The notes under the pieces are model-generated. The model did no database searches. It had not been told where the DNA came from and saw only the letters and a list, made by a program, of their open reading frames with translations. A stretch of DNA of 27,097 nt. It comes from Cymbomonas tetramitiformis. Taxonomy: Eukaryota; Chlorophyta; Pyramimonadophyceae; Pyramimonadales; Pyramimonadaceae. A program made the position numbers and the translations under genes. Below are positions 11,801 to 20,209 of the stretch, piece by piece (the first letter of the stretch is position 1; the number at the start of each line of letters is the position of its first letter). The stretch is from contig LGRX02028884.1 of NCBI GenBank assembly GCA_001247695.2, forward strand, positions 1 through 27,097. The letters are read 5' to 3'.

Positions 11801-13766
11801 TGCTGCAGCACTATTGCAGCGAGCCACGTGAGGAATGGTGGGAGGGAAACCATGCCCCACGAGAGTCCCTTACCTTGCACTCCCGCCGGCTAGTGGAGGG
11901 CTCGTGGGTGCCTCAGCATTGGGCGGCGGGGGGGACTCCTTGCTTTGGGCCTCGTGCGCCTCGGGGGGCGCCTCGCCCGCATCTCTGCACAATATCGTCC
12001 CAACATGTTTTCAGCATCCCATCAACATGCTGCAACCATCACGATAGCGTACTGCAGCACTATTGCAGCGAGCCACGTGATGAATGGTGGGAGGGAAATC
12101 ATGCCCCGCGAGAGTCCCTTACCTTGCACTCCCGCCGGCTAGTGGAGGGCTCGTGGGTGCCTCAGCATTGGGCGGCGGGGGGGGGACTCCTTGCTTTGGG
12201 CCTCGTACGCCTCGGGGGGCGCCTCGCCCGCATCTCTGCACAATATCGTCCCAACATGTGTTCAACATCCCATCAACATGCTGCAACCATCACGATAGCG
12301 TGCTGCAGCACTATTGCAGCGAGCCACGTGAGGAATGGTGGGAGGGAAACCATGCCCCACGAGAGTCCCTTACCTTGCACTCCCGCCGGCTAGTGGAGGG
12401 CTCGTGGGTGCCTCAGCATTGGGCGGCGGGGGGGACTCCTTGCTTTGGGCCTCGTACGCCTCGGGGGGCGCCTCGCCCGCATCTCTGCACAATATCGTCC
12501 CAACATGTGTTCAACATCCCATCAACAGGCTGCAACCATCACGATAGCGTGCTGCAGCACTATTGCAGCGAGCCACGTGAGGAATGGTGGGAGGGAAACC
12601 ATGCCCCGCGAGAGTCCCTTACCTTGCACTCCCGCCGGCTAGTGGAGGGCTCGTGGGTGCCTCAGCATTGGCCGGGGGGGGGGACTCCTTGCTTTGGGCC
12701 TCGTGCGCCTCGGGGGGCGCCTCGCCCGCATCTCTGCACAATATCGTCCCAACATGTTTCCAACATCCCATCAACATGCTGCAACCATCACGATAGCGTA
12801 CTGCAGCACTATTGCAGCGAGCCACGTGATGAATGGTGGGAGGGAAATCATGCCCCGCGAGAGTCCCTTACCTTGCCTCTTGCATGCCACAAATCCTTTC
12901 GACAATCCGTTGCAAGCAATTAGGCACCGGTGGAACAAGTCGAAACGATTTCCCCTTAAAGGTTACCGTTGCCGGTTCTAGCTCCAAGATGTCGGAAGGT
13001 GGTAACCAAGTCGGCCACGCGGTATTGTCTATCTGGAGATAAATCGTGCGCCAATCTGGAGAAATCGTGCGGGAGCAGTCGCGTTGGCAGCCACTTATGA
13101 TGCCATACCGTGTCCACTTCCACATAGTGCGCATCGATTTTCCTGCAATGTGTTCCAGGATCCCTACAATATAATCTCAATATGTATGCAACATATGGTA
13201 ACCATGTTGCATACATGTAGCAAAGAGTCCTGTGAAGCAAGAAAGACACAACCTCAACGTCGATAAGAAAGAGAAAGGGTGCTACCTCGCGGACAACTCC
13301 AGTTCCCTCGTAGATATTGGAAGATGTGGAGGCGCAATCCACGCCAAAAGGCGTTCCTTCTTCGTAATTGTTTCATACTCCGGGTCGCGGAAGCCTTCCG
13401 CGGTACTCCAACCTTCCGGGAATATGAGCTTGATATTGGGAGGGGGTTTGAGCGATGTACCCTCCTGTAGAGCATTGGAAGGTTTGATCGGCTCTCGATC
13501 GGCTAAGCACCCGCCTTGCGCGGGATTTCTCATCGCGCGCTTGGCTAACGAAGATTGTTGTACGGGGGGGGGGCCGCCTTCCCTTGGACGAGGGCGGCGG
13601 CTCTAGCCGAAGGCAAGCCGGTTCGATGTCGCTCCGCATCACTTGGTGATGATGATTGAGGGGATCGTTCATGACGAGGTCGCTTTTCACCATGAACAAT
13701 TTGATCTCCTCGGACCATACTGCATTGAAGTCCCCTTTACCACGCCCATCACCCTTCGAAAATGTA
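5810..13766 (-). CDS. Tnp2 (CACTA / Transposase_21) transposase with C-terminal PHD finger and amplified N-terminal exons
   Basis: This is a CACTA-superfamily transposase. Exons in transcript order, with phases matched except where noted: 13286-13766, 12872-13142, a block of symmetric exons (see 10907-12733), 10482-10757, 10047-10352, 9604-9940 (acidic), 8944-9464, 8336-8821, 7892-8218, 7447-7808, 6862-7358, 6443-6742 and 5810-6308 (TAG stop). Family marks are: CDCAMCYGG after a basic stretch; HFPLTFAKAI; the cysteine cluster MCVNGCCLYEKELENADHC; FCADGASVWKNKAGVFPMYF (Tnp2 core); YDPMHEIMNLGNRL; LLRFGPVREWWMYAFESMNG (DUF4218-like); and NREPYLLANQVQAQVVIV (plant-type Tnp2 tail). A PHD finger follows. 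Frame breaks occur at a 10-C run (minus strand) near 13564-13573, in a 21-base near-duplication near 13040-13075, and near 9295 (one base out between HFPLTFAKAI and MGTFDAFSTP). The first exon and the start codon are not identified. The element's CACTA terminal repeats were not found by eye. The 10907/10757 junction fits in phase but has a weak acceptor. Confidence 0.87.
5813..5947 (-). other. PHD zinc-finger domain at the transposase C terminus
   Basis: The last 45 codons of the final Tnp2 exon spell the eight zinc ligands of a PHD finger in order: C-x2-C, C-x4-C, H-x2-C, C-x2-C. Visible anchors are CGKC, LLLCERAGC, AMHVRC and MWYCRKC, with the usual Trp two residues before the seventh ligand. 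PHD fingers usually read histone H3 tails, so this could steer integration to particular chromatin (inference). The spacing between ligands 2 and 3 is eight residues, slightly short for the family. Confidence 0.88.
10907..12871 (-). repeat. Tandemly amplified exon-intron unit (249 bp) inside the Tnp2 gene
   Basis: On the minus strand each unit is a 111-base exon flanked by acceptor TGCAG and donor AAG|GTAAGG, followed by a 138-base intron. Exons: 12623-12733, 12374-12484, 12123-12235 (113 bases), 11874-11984, 11625-11735 and 11376-11486. Two divergent members follow: 11097-11237 (141 bases) and 10907-10972 (66 bases). All but one have lengths divisible by three, and all are phase 2 at both ends, so any number can be spliced in or skipped without changing frame. 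Each junction rebuilds an Arg codon (AG|A). The encoded peptide is 37 residues rich in Ala, Glu, Pro and Ser, beginning DAGEAPPEAHEAQSKE and ending LAGGSA. The exon at 12123 has two extra G (plus strand) in a homopolymer, giving 113 bases and a frame break. The neighbouring exon 12872-13142 ends in the same phase at the same kind of donor, consistent with a shared origin. Confidence 0.9.
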
Positions 13767-14036
13767 CTGCAAGTATGCTGTAATATGTTGGACATATACT
13801 GCGGACATATTGACGATATGCTGAAGGAACTTTCAAGTAAAGCAATAACCCAAAAGTAGGTTTCGGACCCCCCCCACAAAAAACGCACACAAGCTATGTC
13901 GCAAAATATAGCTCCTGAGTCCATATAACAAGTCTCACCAGAATTGAAGAACATGTTTTTTCAACTTTTTTAGGGCTCACTTCAACACTTCCGCAACATA
14001 CTGAAAGGGGGGGCTAAAGGCAGGGCTCAAGGTCTT
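13767..14036. other. Region upstream of the first recognised Tnp2 exon
   Basis: On the minus strand an acceptor (TTGCAG) opens the exon ending at 13766, so an upstream exon must exist. A short open stretch at about 13830-13954 (starting MFFNSGETCYMDSG) could be part of it, but its splice donor is poor. CAATATGT-type words at about 13775-13825 mark the intron. No promoter is identifiable. Confidence 0.4.
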
Positions 14037-14096
14037 GAGCCCTCACGTATTGAAGTGAGCCCTCACGTATTGAAGTGAGCCCTCACGTATTGAAGT
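14037..14096. repeat. 20-bp direct repeat, three copies
   Basis: The unit GAGCCCTCACGTATTGAAGT occurs at 14037, 14057 and 14077 without gaps. Its core (CAATACGTGAGGGCTC in the other orientation) recurs in both arms of the foldback at 14183-14434 and once more at 17989. Short repeated motifs near element ends are typical transposase-binding sites in CACTA elements. That role is an inference here. Confidence 0.92.
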
Positions 14097-14182
14097 GATC
14101 CCTGACTTGAGCTCTGCAGGCGGTTGCACGCGGTTGCACGCATATTGACCTTTACAAAAATTTAAAAAACTTTTTAGAGGAG

Positions 14183-14434
14183 AATCTGTTCAATACTACT
14201 TCAATACGTGAGGGCTCATTCTAATACGTTAGCGATTGCAGGCGTATTGAAATGGCGTATTGGAGATGTATTGAAAACTGCTGATGTCAGCTTTGCCAGT
14301 GCCACGTCAGACGGATCTTCGCAAAACTGACTTGGCACTTTTTCGACCCATCTCCAATACGCCATTTCAATACGCCTGCAATCGCTAACGTATTAGAATG
14401 AGCCCTCACGTATTGCAGTAGTATTGAACAGATT
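14183..14434. repeat. Foldback: 86-bp inverted repeat with 80-bp loop
   Basis: Arm 14183-14268 and the reverse complement of arm 14349-14434 match at 85 of 86 positions. The 80-base loop contains a further weaker hairpin (AGTGCCACGTCAG against CTGACTTGGCACT, 12 of 13). Each arm contains the CAATACGTGAGGGCTCATTC word. The words AGGAGAATCTG flank both sides (about 14178 and 14474). It may be a MITE-like foldback or the terminal structure of a larger element. Confidence 0.95.
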
Positions 14435-14590
14435 GAACGATTTTCGGGGAAACAATTTTGGAATTTTAATTTTTAGGAGAATCTGCACCCCTCGTTCGTG
14501 AATCGAACGGCCGAATTCGTAACTCAAGAAGTACCCCCAAAATGACCCCTGAGATGGCCTGGATTAAAAAGGTTGTCATTGACCTTTAGA

Positions 14591-14719
14591 TGGAGGTGGT
14601 ACACTTCGCCAGCGAGGAGGAGCTCAACTCCTCGCAGACAAGGTGTATACCTCCAGTGGGACTCGAACCCACTACCGCAGGCTTTGAAGACCGACGGCCA
14701 ACCACTAGACCATTGTGAC
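14591..14719 (-). ncRNA. tRNA-like Pol III unit (tRNA-derived SINE head or tRNA pseudogene)
   Basis: Read on the minus strand from 14719, the sequence has a consensus A box (TGGTCTAGTGG, from 14712) and a perfect B box (GGTTCGAGTCC, 14669-14659). It also has a clean five-pair T stem (GTGGG/CCCAC) and an anticodon loop CTTCAAA at 14689-14683, which would give anticodon UCA. The acceptor stem pairs poorly (GTCACAA against TGGAGGT) and the anticodon stem has a mismatch, so it is probably not a working tRNA. Just 3' of it is a strong hairpin (GCGAGGAG/CTCCTCGC at 14612-14635) nested in an outer imperfect stem (14592-14604 with 14643-14654). A tRNA head plus a structured tail fits a SINE. No A-rich tail or target-site duplication was identified. 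Confidence 0.7.
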
Positions 14720-14749
14720 AACGTGATTGAAAAGATGTTGCGTATTGGA

Positions 14750-15010
14750 CTACAGTACAGTAACGTATGAACACAAATGAAAAGGGGGGTTAGACGTTCC
14801 CCCCCAAAAAAAGAAAAAGAGCGCGATGACAATCGAGATGGACGATGGACGAAATTTCAAAATGCATTTCCAAACGGTCGGTCGTCGCAGGTGCAATGCG
14901 CCCGACACATGAGGCCAACATGCGTGCACGATGCATGGTAACACCCATCGCATCACGGCAACGTACGGAAGGCCGCCTGGAAGCACGTTGACGTTCCAGC
15001 AGCCGCCCTA
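14750..15010. other. Non-coding spacer before gene B
   Basis: I see no gene, promoter box or repeat with confidence. A C-rich/A-rich tract lies at about 14799-14820. The stretch separates the tRNA-like unit from the 21-bp leader repeats of gene B. Confidence 0.4.
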
Positions 15011-15073
15011 GCCAGCAGAGGTGTAAACAAAGCCAGCAGAGGTGTAAGAAAAGCCAGCAGAGGTGTAAGAAAA
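15011..15073 (+). repeat. 21-bp direct repeat x3 ending exactly at the gene B start codon
   Basis: GCCAGCAGAGGTGTAA plus five A-rich bases is repeated at 15011, 15032 and 15053. The third copy ends at 15073 and the ATG follows at 15074. The copies would lie in the 5' leader or core promoter of gene B. Their role (protein binding, transcription start spacing or none) cannot be told from sequence. Confidence 0.9.
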
Positions 15074-17000
15074 ATGTCAGTCAAAGAGTTGCACGCTGAG
15101 TATGTAGAAAGCTGCGAGCTGATTGGCGTTGAGCATACGCACGAGGGCTTCGTTGACTACGTTGCGAAGGTGAGGGCAAAGGGGACACCTAGCGAGCCCA
15201 AAGGGATCGAGGAAACCCCATTGGCTTCCCTCGACAAAGGCAAGAAAAGGGCGAAGGAAGACGACGAGGACGATGAGGAGGGAGGGGGGGAAGGGAGCAA
15301 AAAAAGGCGCAAGGGGGCTCGAAGCGCGTTCGAAGCTCAACTAATTAAAGCATGTCACGAGGAGTTTGGTACGTACTAAGCATGCGGCTTCGTTTACTTA
15401 ACTTGGTTCCTTCGGTGCATGACAAAATATTGATTTGGGAAGGGTTTGGGGAGAATTACTTGCAGAATTGCGTGTGAAGGACGGGCGTCTTGAGCCCCTA
15501 CTTCACGTGCCGAAGCAAGAGTCCGCGGTGTCGAAGTACGTCACCGCGGTACAAAACCGCTGCAAGTGGGCGACCGCGCCCACTAACTCCTTCGTGCGGG
15601 CGAAAGCCCGTTCGATCGTGAACAACAATCGATATCTTTGGAAGTGCGGCCGGTGGGCGACCGACACGAAAACCGGAATGTGTACGCGGGTGGACCCCCA
15701 AAAGCTACATCCGTACACCACGTGTATGGAGGAGGGGGTCCCTACCACATGCCCGGTGCGGCAAATCGCCCAGAAGATGGAGGTGCTCAAAGCCCTCCCC
15801 GAATTCGAATTGGAGGAGGGGCCTAACAGCAAGGTGGAGTGCTTGCAAGGGGAGGCAAGACAGCGGCTGGGTACGTTCCCACCCTCTAATACACGTGACA
15901 CACGCTCGCAGTATATGTGAAGCATGCCACAGCACACCTTCAGCATACTCAGCATACTTGTGCACCTTTCTGAAAGGTAGGGCCACAATATGCCTGCAAT
16001 ATGTATGTAGTATACCTGCAACATACCTGTAACATACTGTACACATACGACATAAAACTTACGGTTGATAGCATTTTTTGTTTGCAGTCGCCTATCTCTA
16101 CGACCACAACGCCCCCGACAAGGACGACGAGGAGGAGGCTGACCGCCTGGAGGCGGATGCCAAGAAAAAGGAGGTGGAGGCCAAGGCCAAAAAAGCACCC
16201 GCCTCCGCATCCGCATCCGCAAAGGGCAAGGCCAAGGCCTCGGAGGGCCCCGCCTCCGCATCCGCAAAGGGCAAGGCCAAGGCGGCCGCGTCACCGGCCC
16301 CGTCACCGGCCAAGCCCGCCAAGCCCGCCAAGCCCGAAGCCCCCAATGTTGAAGACATCTTCAAGGTGGGGAAAGAGGTGGTGGTGTACGCGGGGGCTCA
16401 AACGGAGTACGAAGCGATGAAGAGTTCGCTCCGTCCCGACAAAGGCCAACTCGTGACGAACACCGGCCGATTGAAGGCCAACGTCGGGCTGTTCGCCGGG
16501 TTGGTGGTGGCGAATACGGTTGGGGATATTCTCCCCAACCACATCATGGACGGCCCCGATTTCCCCCTCACCGAGGGGCTCATCGGTATCAAGGTGCGCA
16601 CCAACCCTTTCAATATGTGCACAATATGTGTACAATATGTGTACAATATGTCTGTTATAGTACTGTAATAGTACTGTAATAGTACTGTAATAGTACTGTA
16701 CTATATTTCCAATATTTGACACATGTATTTCGTTTGGTGGGGCTGCTGGTAACTGATATCCTCGACATGAAGATGCTTTGCAAAGAGAAGCCATATGCAT
16801 ATGTCCGCAGCGCCATCTCCTTCATCATGAAGGAGGTGGACAAGCGCCTCCCGGAAGGGATGGACGCTAGCCACCGAGTGGGGAATCCCGGCTCGAAGGC
16901 GTCCCTACTCTTGCAGAAGGCCTACATGCGCGAGGGAAGAACAAAAATAAAAAACCTTGTAGTGGACGTAGCCTACGTACGGCAGGGGGAGCATTTGTGA
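15074..17000 (+). CDS. Gene B: unrecognised four-exon protein, candidate transposon accessory protein
   Basis: I do not recognise the family. Exons: 15074 to about 15372; 15443-15870; 16088-16593 (acceptor TTTGCAG, phase matched); about 16720 to 17000 (TGA). Exon 1 has MSVKELHAEYVESCELIG, then an acidic/basic low-complexity stretch with a KKRRK nuclear-localisation-like cluster. Exon 2 has a basic region (YVTAVQNRCKWATAPTNSFV) and Cys/Trp residues. Exon 3 has a Lys/Ala/Ser/Pro linker containing repeats of ASAKGKAKA, then a compact domain (IFKVGKEVVVYAGAQTEYEA, GRLKANVGLFAGLVVANTVG). The last exon has TDILDMKMLCKEKPYAYVRS and a Lys-rich end. Introns 2 and 3 are full of CAATATGT words, matching the Tnp2 introns. 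The intron-3 acceptor lacks a usable AG near 16730, so this copy may be damaged. A TAC|GTACGG donor at about 16978 could lead to a further exon. The gene is divergent from the Tnp2 gene. Confidence 0.7.
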
Positions 17001-17160
17001 AACAAATTTGACAATTTGTAATTGTATTCAATATTAATTGTGTTCAATATGCCTCTCGTTGACATATGCAATAGGTCCACAGCATACTTGCAGCATGTTG
17101 AATATGTCTGTGCAATATGCATGCAATAGGTCTTCAGTATATATACAATATAGGCAACTT

Positions 17161-17820
17161 TTATTTCAATACATATGCAATATGTCCACAGTATATATAC
17201 AGCATATTGAATTTGCATGTTCAATACGTATGCAATAGGTCCGCAGTATGTATCCAACATACTGAATGTTCCGTTTCAATACATATGCAATATGTCCGCA
17301 ATATATATACAGCATATTGAATTTTCATGTTCAATACGTATGCAATAGGTCCGCAGTATGTATCCAACATACTAAATGTACCGTTTCAATACATATGCAA
17401 TATGTCCGCAATATATATACAGCATATTGAATTTTCATGTTCAATACGTATGCAATAGGTCCGCAGTATGTATCCAACATACTAAATGTACCGTTTCAAT
17501 ACATATGCAATATGTCCGCAATATATATACAGCATATTGAATTTTCATGTTCAATATGTATGCAATAGGTCCGCAGTATGTATCCAATATACTAAATGTA
17601 CCGTTTCAATACATATTCAATAGGTCCACAATATATATACAACATATTGAATTTACATGTTTAATACGTATGCAATATGTCCGCAGTATGTATCCAACAT
17701 ACTGAATGTTCCGTTTCAATACATATTCAATAGGTCCACAATATATATACAACATATTGAATTTACATGTTCAATACGTATGCAGTAGGTCCACAGTGTG
17801 TATCCAGCATATTGAATGTT
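17161..17820. repeat. 110-bp satellite, six copies, each a dimer of 55-bp halves
   Basis: Copies start at 17161, 17271, 17381, 17491, 17601 and 17711, exactly 110 bases apart. Each holds two related 55-base halves: one with CAATACATATGCAATATGTC, the other with CAATACGTATGCAATAGGTC. Halves of the same type resemble each other more than the partner half, which is a higher-order repeat. Related but degraded words fill 17030-17160 and 17821-17870. Confidence 0.95.
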
Positions 17821-18282
17821 GACTTACAATATGTATACAATATGTATACAATATGTGGGCAATAATTATGTCTGCAACATGCCTTCATAGTGTTTGCGAC
17901 ATGCATGGTGCATGTCTCCAACCCTATACTACACATATGTTGAAGGCATATTGAAATAACTCTCTGCATCAGAACTTCAATATGTCTCCAATACGTGAGG
18001 GCTCATTCTAATACTATGTTGCACACATGTTGGAGCGCTTGCAGGCATATTGCACACATATTGTAACATTTTTTATTGTATTGAACATTTATTGTCAATA
18101 CGCGTGCAATATGCCTGCAATATGCCTGCAATATGTGTTCAATACGATGTATTGCACGCGTCCAGAAACGTAGGGTTAAAGGTTGACGGACGCGAGAGTC
18201 ATCTCCAGTCTGCACCCCCACATGAACGAACCCAGTGAGAGTGGAGGGCGTGGTAGGAAAGCGGGAAACACAGAAAGGCAAC
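17821..18282. other. Spacer with a return of the foldback motif
   Basis: At 17989-18014, 26 bases are identical to 14202-14227 in the foldback arm (beginning CAATACGTGAGGGCTCATTC). The rest is CAATATGT/GCAATATGCC-type words (for example 18100-18140). No gene is supported. The shared 26-mer on both sides of gene B may mark the ends of one element. Confidence 0.7.
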
Positions 18283-18442
18283 CTGCAGGTTTTCGTGTGA
18301 CCATTCCTCGGAAATGTCAAATGCTTGAACCGCTGGAACGAAAGATTTGGCGGTGCCACAATACAACTGCACAGCGCGCAAAACGCGCTCGTGCATTGGC
18401 CGTTCGTTCTCAGTGTTCATTGCAGGGTGCGAGAGAAATGTT
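18283..18442 (-). CDS. Probable internal exon of an unrecognised protein
   Basis: On the minus strand a very good acceptor (TAATTTTCTTTCAG, ending at 18443) opens a frame with balanced composition (RVLRAVQLYCGTAKSFVPAV, then FDISEEWSHENLQ). It closes at a donor CTGCAG|GTTGCC at 18282. The length is 160 bases. A plausible donor (TTTTAAG|GTAACC at about 18528) lies upstream on the same strand, so a preceding exon may exist. I do not recognise the protein. It could be a remnant of another mobile element. Confidence 0.4.
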
Positions 18443-20209
18443 CTGAAAGAAAATTAGTCCACGAAGGATGTGGAAGTCGCAGAAACGCACTGGTCAAGTA
18501 ATTAAAGGAGCGGGCACGCAGGTTACCTTAAAAGCAGAATCCGCTGCGAAAAATATCTAGAGGATTGCCGGCTCCTCTAGAACACGTCCCATATCCAGCG
18601 CTGCGCTGGAAGATGCCAGCGCAGAACATGCGGACAGTCTGGCGGGCGGAAAAAATATCCAGGGAGGAGGGACGGAGCTGGCGGGAAGGTGGTCATGGGG
18701 AATGCGAAAAATATCCTTTGCGGGCGTAAAAGGCCGCTGACGACGGGGCGGAAGAAGTGTTTTTTTAAAAAGTACGTGCTGTCTGCCAGGTGTGTGGAGA
18801 CAGTCGCGGCGGCTTGAACAATGAAGAGTTCTTCAAGATGCGACGTTCAAAAATACTTTGACGTGATCCGCATGTTCGTTGCCATCGATGACCCCGCTCA
18901 TGTGGGATGCCGATTGGTTGTCATGATCCGGGGCTCGGGTGGGATGTGCGATTATGCGATGGAGGTCACATGTCTGGTACCATGTCTGGATGAAGATAGC
19001 GGATGGAGATAGCGAAAATTCAGAATGAAAGTTGATGACAGTGTTTCGGGTGTGGCATTCAACTGTGACACTGTAATCTTCGTGCGACAAAAGAAATTCC
19101 ACCGTGTCGCAAACCCATGCATGTCAGCATGTTGCGAAAGTCTGGAACCAGTCGCATCGCATTTGTCGCGAGGAAGCCATTTTTTGTTTTGGATAAGCCA
19201 CTTTTTGTGGTGCAGTTTTTTAATTTACCAATATATAAATCGAAACTGATCGCGTCGCTGATTGGCTTATCCAGCGTCTGCAAAACCATCTCGTTTTTGT
19301 CGTGCGATCTCTTTCCCTTGTCGTCCCATATCCATGGTGCCTATCTCAGGCGCTCGCACTTCTTATTGGCGGTTATGGGCGATCAGTCCAAAACATCTCA
19401 TGTAAGCCACCCTGAAATCTGTAGCACGTGCGCCTTCTATAATTATACAAAAAACCCGTGCTCCTTGTACGTGCACAGTCAGCTTATGGTATTTCGCGTG
19501 TGACCCATATTCATGGAGTTTATCTAATCTCATGGCTTCTCTGATTGGCGATCGGTCGGAAATATCTTTTATACGCCATCTGAAATCTGTCGCGCTGATA
19601 ACTTCTGCATGAATATCCATAATTCGATACTACGCCCAGGAATATTCTATGCGTCTCTGATTGGCGGCAATGCTCCACCGATTTGTATAACTCTCCTGCT
19701 TGCCATCTTAAGGTGACCGGTGTGGACTGCAATATAATTATATATGGGCGGTTACTCCCGATCTGACAAGGAAATCACACTGTTTCCGTAAAAAAGGGCC
19801 CCAAGGTGGACAGTTCTGGTAGTATCGTGTGCGTCGATGTCACTTTTTCCAGGGAAACCTGTTTCGCTCCTATAAGGGAAACGCAGGACCTTGCAGCTTT
19901 TTTTTTGAAAAAGCTGCGAACCGTCGGTGTATAATGTTGAGTATAATCGGATCTGTTTGCGACACGACAAAAAAAATACACCTCGCGACACGAAAAAGGC
20001 GCTTCCTATGTGAACCCTTTTTCAACTTGTGCCGCTTGACGTTGTTTCCACCCTTATGAACCACGTAGTTTGCACGTTGTCCACAGGGGTGTACGTTTTG
20101 GCTAGTGAGCGCCAGTTCTTCACTGTTTTTCTTATATGTTTCCACGCGTGTGTCGCCCGTACGAACGACTTAGTCCACACGTCGTCCGCACGGTGTCCAG
20201 GTGGAAGCG
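18443..20209. repeat. Repeat debris between gene B and gene C
   Basis: No gene is supported here. Visible structures: a hairpin TCTAGAGG...CTCCTCTAGA at about 18557-18580; three GAAAAATATC words at about 18550, 18650 and 18706; GCGACAAA/TTTGTCGC words at 19080-19330 and 19960-20000; and a degenerate direct repeat whose copies at about 19355-19440 and 19528-19600 share 'ATTGGCG', 'CGATC.GTC' and 'CTGAAATCTGT', with a weaker third at about 19653. Towards 20030-20209 words of the type GTCCACACG and GTCCGCACG appear. They fit an intron of gene C. Confidence 0.5.

Noticed and set aside
11137..12923. Long + strand open frames (418 and 279 codons) with a highly repeated protein
   Set aside because: The 249-bp unit is divisible by three, so any frame open once stays open. 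The minus strand has matched splice sites, phases and flanking transposase exons, so the + strand protein is a shadow.
5810..14100. CACTA terminal inverted repeats
   Set aside because: I looked for CACTA/CACTG ends flanking the Tnp2 gene and found only isolated matches (for example near 5804) without a convincing partner, so no element boundary is annotated.
14648..14719. Genuine selenocysteine tRNA
   Set aside because: The anticodon loop fits, but the long variable arm is absent, the acceptor stem does not pair and the anticodon stem is mismatched.
15074..15340. Minus-strand frame opposite gene B exon 1
   Set aside because: It is the complement of the acidic/lysine-rich stretch. The + strand frame has the ATG after the repeats and continues through phase-matched exons.
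17030..17870. CRISPR-like array
   Set aside because: There are no spacers: every 110-bp unit repeats in full, the DNA is eukaryotic and there are no cas genes.
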